Assembly: GCA_963530515.1 (NCBI GenBank)
Contig: CAUSEC010000007.1
Span: forward strand, 109,932 to 173,931
Length of the DNA stretch: 64,000 nt
Direction: 5' to 3'
Source of the DNA: CBFFRJ01 sp963530515
Lineage (GTDB): Bacteria; Pseudomonadota; Gammaproteobacteria; Enterobacterales; Enterobacteriaceae
Part shown: positions 54,096 to 63,945 of the stretch, piece by piece
Position numbering within the stretch: the first letter of the stretch is position 1
Layout: every line of letters begins with the position of its first letter
The notes under the pieces: model-generated
The model's database searches: none
What the model saw: only the letters and a program-made list of their open reading frames with translations
Told to the model about the DNA's origin: nothing
Translations under genes and position numbers: made by a program

Positions 54096-54938
54096 ATGTC
54101 CCCCCGCACCCTGCCTCTGAACGCCATTGACGCTTTTCTGGTGACCGCCCGGCACCTGAATCTGACCCATGCAGCTAAAGAACTGTGCCTGACTCAGGGG
54201 GCCGTCAGCCGGAAAATTGCCAGCCTTGAAGCCTGGTTTGGGTTTCCGCTGTTTGAACGTCATGCCCGTGGTCTGCGGCTGTCTCCCCAGGGAAGCGCCC
54301 TGCTGCCCGAGCTGCGTTCGGCCTTTGAGCATCTGCTGACCGTCGCCGGCCAGGCCCGCGCACAACAAACCGTGGTACGCCTGAAAGCCCCGACCTGCGC
54401 CATGCGCTGGCTGGTTCCCCGCCTGCTGCATCTTGAACGCGAATACCCGGACGTCGGGATTGCCCTCACCACCACCACCGACCACGGCGTGAACTTCAAA
54501 ACCGAGCCATTTGATGCCGCCATCGTCTTTGGTACCCACTTCAGCGCCGGTGATTTACTGTTTGATGAAGCCCTGACCCCGGTCGTGGGTGCCATGTTTG
54601 CCGGGCGGGATCCGTTCGACGGTTTAACGCTGTTACATCCGACGCGAGACAAAACCGACTGGTCGCTATGGCTGGCAAAGCAGGACAACTCGCAGTTTGT
54701 TATGAAAAAAAATCAACACTTCGACACCATGGATCTGGCGATCACCGCCGCGATTCAGGGGCTGGGTATGGCGATTGTTGACGAGACGCTGGTGGAAGAG
54801 GATATCCGCGCCGGGCGGCTGCTCAGGCCGTGGAAAGAGAGTGTGAAGACGGGGGCAAGCTACCGCCTGGTGATGCGGGAATCGCGCAATAATGCCGCAG
54901 TACTGGCGGCATTCCGCGACGGCATGTTACAGGGCTAA
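54096..54938 (+). CDS. LysR-family regulator (GcvA-like)
   Basis: A 280-residue LysR protein with the ATG at 54096, 5 bp after GGAG; an upstream ATG at 54069 is less well placed. HTH residues 6-65 contain FLVTARHLNLTHAAKELCLTQGAVS, and the effector domain resembles GcvA. Divergent from the aminotransferase-binding protein operon, which it probably controls. Its stop overlaps the convergent carboxylesterase by 4 bp. Confidence 0.9.
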   Translation: MSPRTLPLNAIDAFLVTARHLNLTHAAKELCLTQGAVSRKIASLEAWFGFPLFERHARGLRLSPQGSALLPELRSAFEHLLTVAGQARAQQTVVRLKAPTCAMRWLVPRLLHLEREYPDVGIALTTTTDHGVNFKTEPFDAAIVFGTHFSAGDLLFDEALTPVVGAMFAGRDPFDGLTLLHPTRDKTDWSLWLAKQDNSQFVMKKNQHFDTMDLAITAAIQGLGMAIVDETLVEEDIRAGRLLRPWKESVKTGASYRLVMRESRNNAAVLAAFRDGMLQG

Positions 54939-56443
54939 TCGAGCTTCACATGATGGCGCATGACCCGCTTAAAGAAGCTCAAACGCGCACGCATAAAACG
55001 ATTAACCATGCGAAATCCCGCATGTTTATTCAATCCCATTTTCAGTAACCGGTCTCGCCCGTTGACGCTGGCACGCCAGAGCACTTGCCCGCTCAATGCA
55101 AGACTGCCCGCGTGGGCATCATGGGCGAAACGCGCCCAGTAATCGGCAATCTGTGCGGAAAAAGTCAGATCTTGTTCGTTAACATACTGGCGGGCAGGCT
55201 CAGTGAGCATCAGGTTATCGAACACATACGGCACTTCGTTGCCGTGCCACGCGCCGTTGGCATAAGTGTCATGCTCCGCTTGTGCCACATAGTCGAACCA
55301 GTAGCGCCAGCAGGGCTGCCCGACGCGCTGCTGCGCCTGCATCACCACCAGCCCTAATGTCGTAAAGGCCATCTCGCGACACACCTGGCGGCCAAGTTCA
55401 TGATCCCCTTTCACGCCGGGATAGAGTAATTTGATCAATCCCAGACCCAGCCGCTGCTCACGACGCAGCTTGTCAATTTGCCCGGCCAGATCGACGCCAA
55501 ACTCGGCCATCACGCTGGCTTCATCGCTGTTCGAACCAACAATCACCGGCATCGGATGCTGCTGCCCGGCAAAAAAGACCTCCATCATCGGTTGTGGCAA
55601 CACGCCGTCGCCACTGATGGGCGCAGGGGCGATTTTGAGCGGTGAGACCAGCGGCCAGAAATCTTCTGCCGGTATCGCACGCAGTTGTTCAGCCGTCGCG
55701 TTTTCCAGACCGAAATGGCGGGCCACGGCAACGCCTTTCTCGCGAGCCGCCGCCAGCGGTGTGTCCGGCAGAGTGTAACTGCTCTGAATAATGCCTTTGT
55801 GAAAGAGATTTTTGGCCCGCGGCGAGGCCATTAATGACATGACGCTACGGCCACCGGCGGACTCGCCAAACAGCGTAACGTTGCTGGCATCGCCACCGAA
55901 AGCCGCAATATTGTCCTGCACCCACTGAAGTGCCGCGATTTGATCGAGCAGGCCAAAGTTGCAGACTGTCTCGCCCTCTTCACCTTCCAGCGCCGGGTGG
56001 GCAAAGAAGCCCAGATGACCGAGCCGGTAGTTGAGCGTCACCAGCACCACGCCTCGCCCGGCCAGTGCTTTGCCATCGTAGGGCGGCAGATCCCCCGCCC
56101 CCATCGTGAAACCACCGCCGTGGATCCAGACCATAACGGGCAGAGGCTCGTGGCGATCGATGGGCGACCAGATGTTGAGATACAAGCAATCTTCCGACAA
56201 CCGTCCCGGGTCACCTCCGGCGATTTGCGTACAAATCTCACTGTTCTGCCAGCTGGACGCCGAAAAGGTGTCGGCGACGCGCACGCCCGTCCAGGGTTGA
56301 GCAGGCTGCGGTGAGCGCCAGCGCAATGCGCCAACGGGCGGTTCGGCATACGGCAGACCGCGCCAGACGTGAAATCCGGCGTCAGTCACGCCAACAACGG
56401 TGCCCTGCCGGGTTTGGGCAAGGGGCGCGCAAGGGTTTTCCAT
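54935..56443 (-). CDS. Type-B carboxylesterase
   Basis: A 502-residue alpha/beta hydrolase starting MENPCAPLAQTRQG, with an AGGA site upstream. The catalytic Ser is in FGESAGG (near residue 185-191), the oxyanion-side motif is WIHGGGFTMG near 106-115, and the C-terminal His is in HGNEVPYVF near 390. Carboxylesterase/lipase family, probably hydrolysing short esters in the cytoplasm; no signal peptide is seen. It lies 41 bp after hglS on the same strand. Confidence 0.9.
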   Translation of the reverse strand: MENPCAPLAQTRQGTVVGVTDAGFHVWRGLPYAEPPVGALRWRSPQPAQPWTGVRVADTFSASSWQNSEICTQIAGGDPGRLSEDCLYLNIWSPIDRHEPLPVMVWIHGGGFTMGAGDLPPYDGKALAGRGVVLVTLNYRLGHLGFFAHPALEGEEGETVCNFGLLDQIAALQWVQDNIAAFGGDASNVTLFGESAGGRSVMSLMASPRAKNLFHKGIIQSSYTLPDTPLAAAREKGVAVARHFGLENATAEQLRAIPAEDFWPLVSPLKIAPAPISGDGVLPQPMMEVFFAGQQHPMPVIVGSNSDEASVMAEFGVDLAGQIDKLRREQRLGLGLIKLLYPGVKGDHELGRQVCREMAFTTLGLVVMQAQQRVGQPCWRYWFDYVAQAEHDTYANGAWHGNEVPYVFDNLMLTEPARQYVNEQDLTFSAQIADYWARFAHDAHAGSLALSGQVLWRASVNGRDRLLKMGLNKHAGFRMVNRFMRARLSFFKRVMRHHVKLD

Positions 56444-56484
56444 AACAACATCCTGTTGATGAACACCCCTGCACAGTACCGTTT

Positions 56485-57828
56485 TTACAACAGACCGCAA
56501 CGTCGTTTGCTGCGCGCTTCCGCCTGTTGATACAGGTCGAACTCGTCGAGCACCTCACACCCCAGCGCCGCTTCAAACTGGGTTTTGCTGGCGTTGCCCT
56601 GGCTTCGTTGCTGGGTTTCGTTACCGAGATTGGACTGGAAAATGCCCGCCGCACTCACCGGAAGAAAGTCTTCGTAGATGATCGGCTGGGCGGTGACCCA
56701 GCCGCGTTCAATCAGCGGCTGCGGATCGTCATCAGGTCGAATCGCATGGCGATGGGCTTCACCGGCGGGCGTCAGGCGGTAGCGGAAGTACGCCAGTTGC
56801 TGGTGGCGCAGCAGCATTTCACTGTCCGGAAACGGCTGGAAGACCTCCTGCAGATGCAGCTGATGAGTGAGATTGTCTTTGCCGGTTCCGGCCTGGGCCA
56901 GCAGCCTGTCGTACAGTTCACGCCCCTTCGGCGTTAACGCAATGCCACGCTGTTCAATCTCACCAAACCGGGCGGTGTGAGTGCCGGTGTGTTCACCTTT
57001 GAACTGCACCTCTTCATCCAGCGCTTTGAAGCTGGTCTGGCGCAACAGCACCGGCACATCGCGGCGCGGCGGGCCTTCAATCAGCACCTTGGGCGTAATG
57101 CCGTACTCGGGCATCAACGCCTGCACACGATCAATATCCAGCGTTCTTGGGGTCAGATGATTGATATGGCAACCGGGGAAGCACACCACGTCGGCAATAA
57201 GACGGTGTTCATTATGCAGCGCATGGTATGTCTCTTCATCGACGGTGGCCTGACGGTGCCAGCGGAAGGTTTCCAGTGCCTCACGCACAAAATCGGCGGC
57301 CTGTTTTTCGTTAAAGGCTCCCTCTCGCTCACACAAGGCAATCAGTTCGCGGCACGCCGGGGTGAAAATGTCGCGCCGGTGCAAAATAGCCGCCGCTTTT
57401 TCCCGCAGGGTTGCGTCTTCTATCAGTTCAAGGCGCAGTAACGAGGTAAAAATGCGGAAAGGATTGCGCGCCAGTGCCGCGTCCTCAATCGGGCGAAATG
57501 CCGTGGAGTGTACGGGCACCGTCGCCTGTGACAGGTCGTAATAGCTGACCGGGAACATCCCCATAATGGCAAACATACGCCGCAACATGGACAGCTCTTC
57601 TGCCTTTCCCACGCGAATCGCACCGTGACGCTCGACGTTCAGACGCGCCAGTTCATCGGCGTTGGCGAGTTGTTCATGCAGTCGAGGATTGTTTTCCAGC
57701 ACCGACAAATTTACGTCCGCCACCAGTTCGAGCAAGGTGCCATACTGGGGGACTTCCTTCTGATACATCGCTGACATCGCCTGCGAAAATTGTTCCCGAA
57801 TATCATCAGCCGTGATGGGGTTCGCCAT
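56485..57828 (-). CDS. hglS: HglS (YdcJ), 2-oxoadipate dioxygenase/decarboxylase
   Basis: A 447-residue protein, the same length as E. coli YdcJ, and highly similar. The family (DUF1338) is a non-haem Fe(II) oxygenase that converts 2-oxoadipate to D-2-hydroxyglutarate in D-lysine breakdown. The motif ERHGAIR at 66-72 supplies a metal histidine and a substrate arginine, and VVCFPGCHINHLTPR near 215 supplies another conserved stretch. It is divergent from ydcI (291 bp apart), as in E. coli, and probably regulated by it. Confidence 0.94.
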   Translation of the reverse strand: MANPITADDIREQFSQAMSAMYQKEVPQYGTLLELVADVNLSVLENNPRLHEQLANADELARLNVERHGAIRVGKAEELSMLRRMFAIMGMFPVSYYDLSQATVPVHSTAFRPIEDAALARNPFRIFTSLLRLELIEDATLREKAAAILHRRDIFTPACRELIALCEREGAFNEKQAADFVREALETFRWHRQATVDEETYHALHNEHRLIADVVCFPGCHINHLTPRTLDIDRVQALMPEYGITPKVLIEGPPRRDVPVLLRQTSFKALDEEVQFKGEHTGTHTARFGEIEQRGIALTPKGRELYDRLLAQAGTGKDNLTHQLHLQEVFQPFPDSEMLLRHQQLAYFRYRLTPAGEAHRHAIRPDDDPQPLIERGWVTAQPIIYEDFLPVSAAGIFQSNLGNETQQRSQGNASKTQFEAALGCEVLDEFDLYQQAEARSKRRCGLL

Positions 57829-58119
57829 GTTGTATTACCTCCGGTGTGTATTACCTGGAGTGTAGAGAAGGCGGACTTCAGCGTGAGGGAGAATTTACAA
57901 ACTGTGATCGCGGCGTAAATCAAAAAAGACCGGAGAATCCAGCATCTTGCATAACGAAAAATTATGGATAGACCCCTGAAAAGATGCGGGTAAGGTCACA
58001 CTGCACGCAAAATGTATTTGTAACTTAAGAAGATTAAATGTTAAAAATATTTTGCTATCAAGTTATCAAAATTAAACAACTTTACTTGTCACAGGCATCG
58101 CTTCGTTTTAGATCATCTT

Positions 58120-59043
58120 ATGGAAAAAAACGGTCTGTTCTCTCAGCGCATCCGCTTGCGCCACCTGCATACATTTGTCGCCGTCGCTCAACAAGGTACT
58201 CTGGGGCGTGCGGCAGAAACCCTTAAGCTCAGTCAACCGGCGCTGTCCAAGACACTGAATGAACTGGAACAATTAACGGGCACTCGTCTGCTTGACCGTG
58301 GCCGCCTGGGGGCGCAACTGACCCTCGTCGGCGAACAATTTCTCACTCATGCCATTCGGGTTCTGGATGCACTGAACACCGCCGGGCAGTCACTCAACTA
58401 TCAGCCGGAACAAAATAATGCGGTGATCCGCATTGGCGCCCTGCCCACTGCTGCACTGGGAATTCTGCCGGAAGTCATTGGTCAGGTGCATAAACAGCAG
58501 CCGGATCTTAACCTTCAGGTCGCCACCACCAATAACCCGATGCTGCTCGCCGGGCTGAAATCCGGTGAGTTAGATGTGGGGATTGGGCGGATGTCCGACC
58601 CGGAAATGATGGCCGGGCTGACCTACGAAATGCTGTTTCTGGAGTCGCTCAAGCTGGTGGTTCGCCCGGATCACCCGTTATTGCACACCACCATTACGCT
58701 GAGCCGGGTACTGGAATACCCCGTCGTCGTGTTGCCCACCGGCACGGCGCCGCGCCAGAATACTGAAGATTTGTTGCACAGTCAGGGCTGCACGCTGCCA
58801 ACGGGCTGTATTGAGACCTTATCCGCTTCGCTTTCCCGCCAGCTGACGGCCAATTTTGATTACGTCTGGTTTGTGCCCTCCGGGGCGGTGAAAAACGATC
58901 TTCGTCAGGGTTCGCTGGTCTCGCTGCCGATTGTGCCCGCCGGTGTGGGCGACCCTATTGGCATTATTACCCGCGTCGATGCCCCGCTCTCTGCAGGCGT
59001 GCAGTCTCTGATTAATGCCATTCGCAAAACTGCGCCGGATTAA
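58120..59043 (+). CDS. ydcI: YdcI, LysR-family regulator
   Basis: A 307-residue LysR protein, the same length as E. coli YdcI and very similar, starting MEKNGLFSQRIRLRHLHTF. The HTH is VAQQGTLGRAAETLKLSQPALSKTLNELEQ (about 19-48). YdcI is a conserved enterobacterial DNA-binding regulator linked to acid stress and growth-phase control in Salmonella. Divergent from hglS. Confidence 0.94.
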   Translation: MEKNGLFSQRIRLRHLHTFVAVAQQGTLGRAAETLKLSQPALSKTLNELEQLTGTRLLDRGRLGAQLTLVGEQFLTHAIRVLDALNTAGQSLNYQPEQNNAVIRIGALPTAALGILPEVIGQVHKQQPDLNLQVATTNNPMLLAGLKSGELDVGIGRMSDPEMMAGLTYEMLFLESLKLVVRPDHPLLHTTITLSRVLEYPVVVLPTGTAPRQNTEDLLHSQGCTLPTGCIETLSASLSRQLTANFDYVWFVPSGAVKNDLRQGSLVSLPIVPAGVGDPIGIITRVDAPLSAGVQSLINAIRKTAPD

Positions 59044-59173
59044 TTTCCGGCTGCGTCGTTTGCGCAACGCCTGACTCATTTGTTAATCATGTGATAAATG
59101 TTGGTTATTGATAAACGGTTGTTGTTAAGAAGCGTACACTTAACGGTAAGCCATCCGCTGTTCGGAAAACCAC

Positions 59174-61471
59174 ATGAAATTCAAAACTGCCATCAAACCC
59201 TATCACGCCGCTGCCGGTGGACTGGGATCACTGGAAGCCACGACCCGTTTCGTCATCGACAGTAAGAACGCCCTCAAAAACATGCGCAACCTGCTGCGCA
59301 TGAACAAAGCCCGTGGCTTCGACTGCCCCGGCTGCGCCTGGGGTGACGACAACAAAAGCACCTTTAGTTTTTGCGAGAACGGCGCCAAAGCCGTGACCTG
59401 GGAAGCGACCCGTCGCGAGATTGGTGCTGAGTTTTTTGCGCAACACAGCGTCGAAGCCCTCAATCGTCAGAGCGATTATTTCCTTGAGTATCAGGGGCGA
59501 CTGACTGAACCGCTGCGCTACAACGCGCAAACCGACCACTACGAACCCATAAGCTGGCCAGACGCTTATGCGATGATTGCGCAACATCTCCACGCGATGG
59601 ACAACCCGAACCAGCTGGAACTCTACACCTCTGGTCGTGCCAGCAACGAGTCTTCGTACCTGTATCAGCTTTTTGGCCGCATGATGGGCACCAATAACTT
59701 CCCGGACTGCTCCAACATGTGCCACGAAGCCAGCGGTGCGGGCCTCAAGCGCAGCATTGGTGTCGGTAAAGGCACGATTCACCTGAACGATTTTGAAAAA
59801 GCCGACGCCATTTTCGTTTTTGGGCAAAACCCTGGCACCAATCACCCGCGCATGCTGCACAGCCTGCGTCACGCCGCCGACCATGGCGCCCGAATCGTCA
59901 CCTTTAATACCCTGCGTGAGCGCGGGCTTGAGCGCTTTGCCGATCCGCAAAAACCGCTCGAAGTGGTCACCTCAATGGCTGGCACCATCAGCTCTGATTA
60001 TTACCAGCCCAACCTGGGGGGTGACATGGCGGCGGTGCGCGGCATGGCCAAAGCACTGCTGGAAACCCAGCGTCAGAAACTGGCCAACGGCGAACCCGGC
60101 ATTTTTGATGAGGCCTTTATTGCGCAGCACACCAACGGGATTGAGGGCTGGTTTGCGCAAATCGACGCCACCGGGTGGGACACCATCGAGAGCCAGTCGG
60201 GTTTACGCGAGCAGCAGCTGCGTGAGGCGGCAGACGTCTGGCAGCACGCCAGACGGGTGATTGTCACCTGGGCGATGGGCATTACGCAGCACAAACATTC
60301 GCTGGATACCGTGCGTGAGATTGTGAACCTGCAACTGCTCGGCGGACATCTTGGCAAGCCGGGCGCGGGCCTTTGCCCGGTGCGCGGCCACAGTAACGTG
60401 CAGGGCAACCGCACAATGGGCATTGACGAAAAACCGCCCGCCGCGCTGCTCGACAGCCTGGCCCGTCATTTCGATTTCACCCCGCCGCGCGAACACGGAC
60501 ACCACACGGTTGAGGCCATTCAGGCCATGCTGCGTGATGAAGTGAAAGTATTGATTGCGCTCGGCGGGAACCTCGCGGCCGCCGCGCCCGATACGCCGCT
60601 CACCTGCGAAGCCCTGACCCGCTGTGGTCTGACGGTGTACATCAGCACCAAGCTTAACCGTAGCCATCTGATGCCAGGCGGCGACTCGCTGATCCTGCCG
60701 ACACTGGGACGCACGGAAGAAGATATGCAGGCCACGGGCCGTCAGTATGTGACCGTCGAAGACTCCTTCAGCATGGTTCATGCTTCCGAAGGTATCGGCA
60801 AACCCCTTTCTGACGATCAGCGTTCTGAAACGGCCATCGTGGCGGGTATCGCCCACGCGACGCTGGGCAACGAAAAACTCGACTGGCTGGCACTGGCAGA
60901 CAATTACGACCTGATTCGCGATCACATTGCCGCCACTATTCCCGGTTTCCAGAATTTCAATGTGCGCTGCGATGAACCCGGCGGCTTCTGGCTGGGTAAT
61001 GCGGCGGCGGCGCTGACCTTCGCCACACCGTCGGGCAAAGCAGAATTCAGCGCGGCCCCGCTGCCAGTGGCAGTGTGCCCGGAAGCGGATGCGCCGTTTG
61101 TTCTGCAAACCCTGCGCTCCCACGATCAGTACAACACCACCATTTACGGCCTTGATGACCGCTATCGCGGCGTGTACGGGCAGCGCGATGTGCTCTTTAT
61201 GCACGAAGCAGACATTCAGGCACTGGGACTCAACGATGGCGACCGCGTGGATATCACCACGCAGTCAACCGACGGCATCGAACGACGCGTCGAGGGATTC
61301 CGCCTGGTGGCCTACGCCATTCCCCGCGGTAATCTTGCGGCATACTACCCGGAAACCAACCCGCTGGTTCCGCTGAGCCGTTTTGGTGACGGCACCGGCA
61401 CCCCAACCTCAAAATCTATCCCCGTGGTTGTGACACCGTCACGTCAGGTGAACACCCTGCGTATTGCCTGA
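59174..61471 (+). CDS. FdhF/YdeP-like molybdopterin oxidoreductase
   Basis: A 765-residue protein of the FdhF-like group, a close relative of E. coli YdeP (759 aa). It has the N-terminal cysteine cluster C51-P-G-C54 and C67, and a cysteine at C183 in NMCHEA where formate dehydrogenase H has selenocysteine; no in-frame TGA occurs. The C-terminal molybdopterin-binding domain is at about 640-765. No signal peptide or FdhD gene is nearby. Probably cytoplasmic; E. coli YdeP contributes to acid resistance. Ends in a strong terminator at 61488. Confidence 0.93.
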   Translation: MKFKTAIKPYHAAAGGLGSLEATTRFVIDSKNALKNMRNLLRMNKARGFDCPGCAWGDDNKSTFSFCENGAKAVTWEATRREIGAEFFAQHSVEALNRQSDYFLEYQGRLTEPLRYNAQTDHYEPISWPDAYAMIAQHLHAMDNPNQLELYTSGRASNESSYLYQLFGRMMGTNNFPDCSNMCHEASGAGLKRSIGVGKGTIHLNDFEKADAIFVFGQNPGTNHPRMLHSLRHAADHGARIVTFNTLRERGLERFADPQKPLEVVTSMAGTISSDYYQPNLGGDMAAVRGMAKALLETQRQKLANGEPGIFDEAFIAQHTNGIEGWFAQIDATGWDTIESQSGLREQQLREAADVWQHARRVIVTWAMGITQHKHSLDTVREIVNLQLLGGHLGKPGAGLCPVRGHSNVQGNRTMGIDEKPPAALLDSLARHFDFTPPREHGHHTVEAIQAMLRDEVKVLIALGGNLAAAAPDTPLTCEALTRCGLTVYISTKLNRSHLMPGGDSLILPTLGRTEEDMQATGRQYVTVEDSFSMVHASEGIGKPLSDDQRSETAIVAGIAHATLGNEKLDWLALADNYDLIRDHIAATIPGFQNFNVRCDEPGGFWLGNAAAALTFATPSGKAEFSAAPLPVAVCPEADAPFVLQTLRSHDQYNTTIYGLDDRYRGVYGQRDVLFMHEADIQALGLNDGDRVDITTQSTDGIERRVEGFRLVAYAIPRGNLAAYYPETNPLVPLSRFGDGTGTPTSKSIPVVVTPSRQVNTLRIA

Positions 61472-61487
61472 TGACCGTTTTGCCCCC

Positions 61488-61513
61488 TTCCGGCAGTGAA
61501 AGTACTGCCGGAA
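61488..61513 (+). terminator. Terminator downstream of the FdhF-like gene
   Basis: TTCCGGCAGT / ACTGCCGGAA inverted repeat with a 6-base loop, followed by AATTCGTTTTAT, 17 bp after the stop codon. Confidence 0.85.
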
Positions 61514-61870
61514 AATTCGTTTTATGATCCCGCGACAGGGTGCGCAGACACGTCTTCTTACACTGTTTATCGGTGGCAATCGCCATTGGTTTTTTGTTTA
61601 AGCCGTCAAAGACCGCGTAAAAAAGAGTTAAAGGAGAGTGACATAAACAAATTAAAACATTAGAGCAACCCATTAACGCTCAAATAGTAAACAATTTAGA
61701 TCTTGCACATTATTAGCTCAGTGATTAATTTTCGTGCTAATTATTTAACTATAGAGCCCATTATTGTGTTTTTTCTTCTGTTGTGTTCAATCTTACTTAT
61801 CTCCGCCACGATGTTTTCATTTCCCGCACAAGCGCATTTTTTGTCGGCACGCCAGCAGACAAGCTAACTG

Positions 61871-62281
61871 GTGCCCGACAAATCGACCAGTCCTTCCACA
61901 GCGTCCCAACGTTCCACAAAATTTCAACTTATGGCGCAGTTTCATAAATGGGAAGGCGTGCGTTATCGATTAGGTGGGATGTCCGCTGACGGAATCGATT
62001 GTTCGGCGCTGACGCAAAAAGTCTTTTTAGCGGCACTCAATAAACGGCTCCCACGCACAACAGGGGAACAAATCAAAACAGGTAAACCTGTTTCTGCCAC
62101 TCACCTTCAGCCAGGCGATTTAGTGTTCTTTAAACCAAAAAGTTCGGTACGCCATGTGGGAATTTATGTCGGGAACAATGAATTCATGCATGCTTCCAGC
62201 ATTAAAGGCGTGACGATATCAAGCCTGCAAAACCCATTCTGGACTTCCCGTTTCGAAACCGCACGCAGAGTAGAAGGCTAA
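61871..62281 (+). CDS. MepS-like NlpC/P60 (C40) peptidase; leader cut off by an in-frame stop
   Basis: The open reading from GTG 61871 gives 136 residues with the NlpC/P60 triad: Cys in GIDCSA, His in RHVGIYVG and a third His in MHASS, similar to E. coli MepS. The GVRYRLGG motif precedes them. Upstream in the same frame, from GTG 61766, is a hydrophobic leader (VFFLLLCSILLISATMFSFPAQA) that looks like a signal peptide; a TAA at 61865-61867 separates it from the enzyme domain. As written, either the gene is broken or the enzyme remains in the cytoplasm. Peptidoglycan hydrolysis is the family activity. Confidence 0.7.
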   Translation: MPDKSTSPSTASQRSTKFQLMAQFHKWEGVRYRLGGMSADGIDCSALTQKVFLAALNKRLPRTTGEQIKTGKPVSATHLQPGDLVFFKPKSSVRHVGIYVGNNEFMHASSIKGVTISSLQNPFWTSRFETARRVEG

Positions 62282-62577
62282 TAAAAGAAGCGTGACGAGA
62301 AAATCCACGACGTTGACATCACCAGGAAAACATTACGCGCAACCCGCAGCCCTTCTCAAATAATGCGATATTATTTATTAACAATTGCGTTAAACAATTT
62401 AACAGTTTTATCATAGCCGTGACATTCACCAAATGGTTCATATCCTCTTTGGGATATTAGCCTGAATGATCAGTTTCAGACCAAAAGGTCGACATCATAA
62501 CTATTCGCCCCGAAAGATATTATCCATTTGGTTCATGTGTATTTATCGAATCAGAGAGGGGTTTAAAGGAGATGGAC

Positions 62578-63945
62578 ATGGCATCTGGCAACACACCACC
62601 CAGGATAATCACACTCCTGCGGTGGCTTCTCGCCGTTCTGATGATTGTCATCGGACTGGCTATCGGTATTCCCGGCATCAAACTCATTTCACTTGGCGGC
62701 AGCGCATACTTCACGATAATGGGCGTGCTGATGCTCATTTCAGCGCTGCTCATTATCAGAAATAAAATCAGCGGCATCGCACTTTACGCGCTGGCTTTTA
62801 TTGGCTCGATTATCTGGGCCGTCGCGGATGCGGGCTGGTCATTCTGGCCACTGTTCTCCCGCCTGTTCACCTTTGGCGTACTGGCCTTCCTGGCCGCTGT
62901 TGTCTGGCCGTTTATGCGCGCGCAAAAACAGGCGACAGCGGTGAACAAGCCAGTCTTCGGCGTGGCTGCGGTACTGGCCGTGTTACTGCTGGCCAGCGCA
63001 GGCGGCATGTTCCACACCTGGAACGTTATTGCCCCAACCGAATCGGTTTCGGTTAAACCTGTTGCGCCAAATGATAAACAGCAGGACTGGAAGCACTGGG
63101 GGAATACCACCCACGGCGACCGTTTTGCCGCCCTTGATCAAATCAATAAAGACAACATTAATCAGCTCCAGGTTGCCTGGGTTGCCCACACGGGTGACAT
63201 CCCACAGAGCAATGGCTCTGGCGCAGAAGACCAGAACACGCCGCTGCAAATTGGCGACACGCTGTACGTTTGTACCCCGTACAGCAAAGTGCTGGCGCTC
63301 GACGTCGACTCCGGTAAAGAAAAATGGCGCTATGACGCGAAAGCCACTGCCCCTAACTGGCAGCGCTGTCGTGGTCTTGGCTATTACGAAGAGAGCCCGT
63401 CGGCTGCCACACCTGCTGGCGATGTGCAGCCGGCAGCCTGCCCGCGTCGTCTGTTCCTGCCGACCACCGATGCGCGCCTGATTGCTATCAATGCCGACAA
63501 TGGTCAGCCGTGTGCCGATTTTGGTGATAACGGTACCGTCTCGCTGAGCGAGGGCATGGGCGACATCAAACCAGGCTACTACCAGCAAACCTCCACGCCG
63601 CTTGTCGCGGGGAATGTGGTGGTGGTCGGGGGTCGCGTCGCGGATAACTTCTCCACCGGCGAACCTCCTGGCGTGGTGCGTGCCTATGACGTCCACACCG
63701 GTAAACTGGCTTGGGCGTGGGATCCGGGCAACCCTGACCTCAAAGGCCTGCCGCCGGAAGGACAGACCTACACACGCGGCACGCCGAACGTGTGGTCCGC
63801 GATGTCTTATGACGCCAAACTGAATCTGATTTATCTGCCGACCGGCAACGCTACCCCGGATTTCTATGCGGGTGAACGTACCGCGCTGGACGATAAGTAC
63901 AGCTCTTCTATCGTTGCTGTGGATGCAACAACCGGCGATGTACGC
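62578..63945 (+). pseudogene. Membrane-bound PQQ-dependent dehydrogenase, interrupted by a transposon
   Basis: The ATG at 62578 follows AAGGAG by 6 bp. It opens 456 codons: an N-terminal membrane anchor of five helices (about 1-140), then the first blades of the eight-bladed PQQ domain (NQLQVAWVAHTGDIPQ, GYYQQTSTPLV, DNFSTGEPPGVVRAYDV). This is the glucose/quinate/shikimate dehydrogenase family, which oxidises sugars or cyclic polyols in the periplasm and passes electrons to ubiquinone. Relatives are near 800 residues long. After ...VDATTGDVR, where a W-rich strand should follow, the reading turns into the end of a Tn3-family transposon. The remaining catalytic blades are therefore missing or separated. 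Confidence 0.92.
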
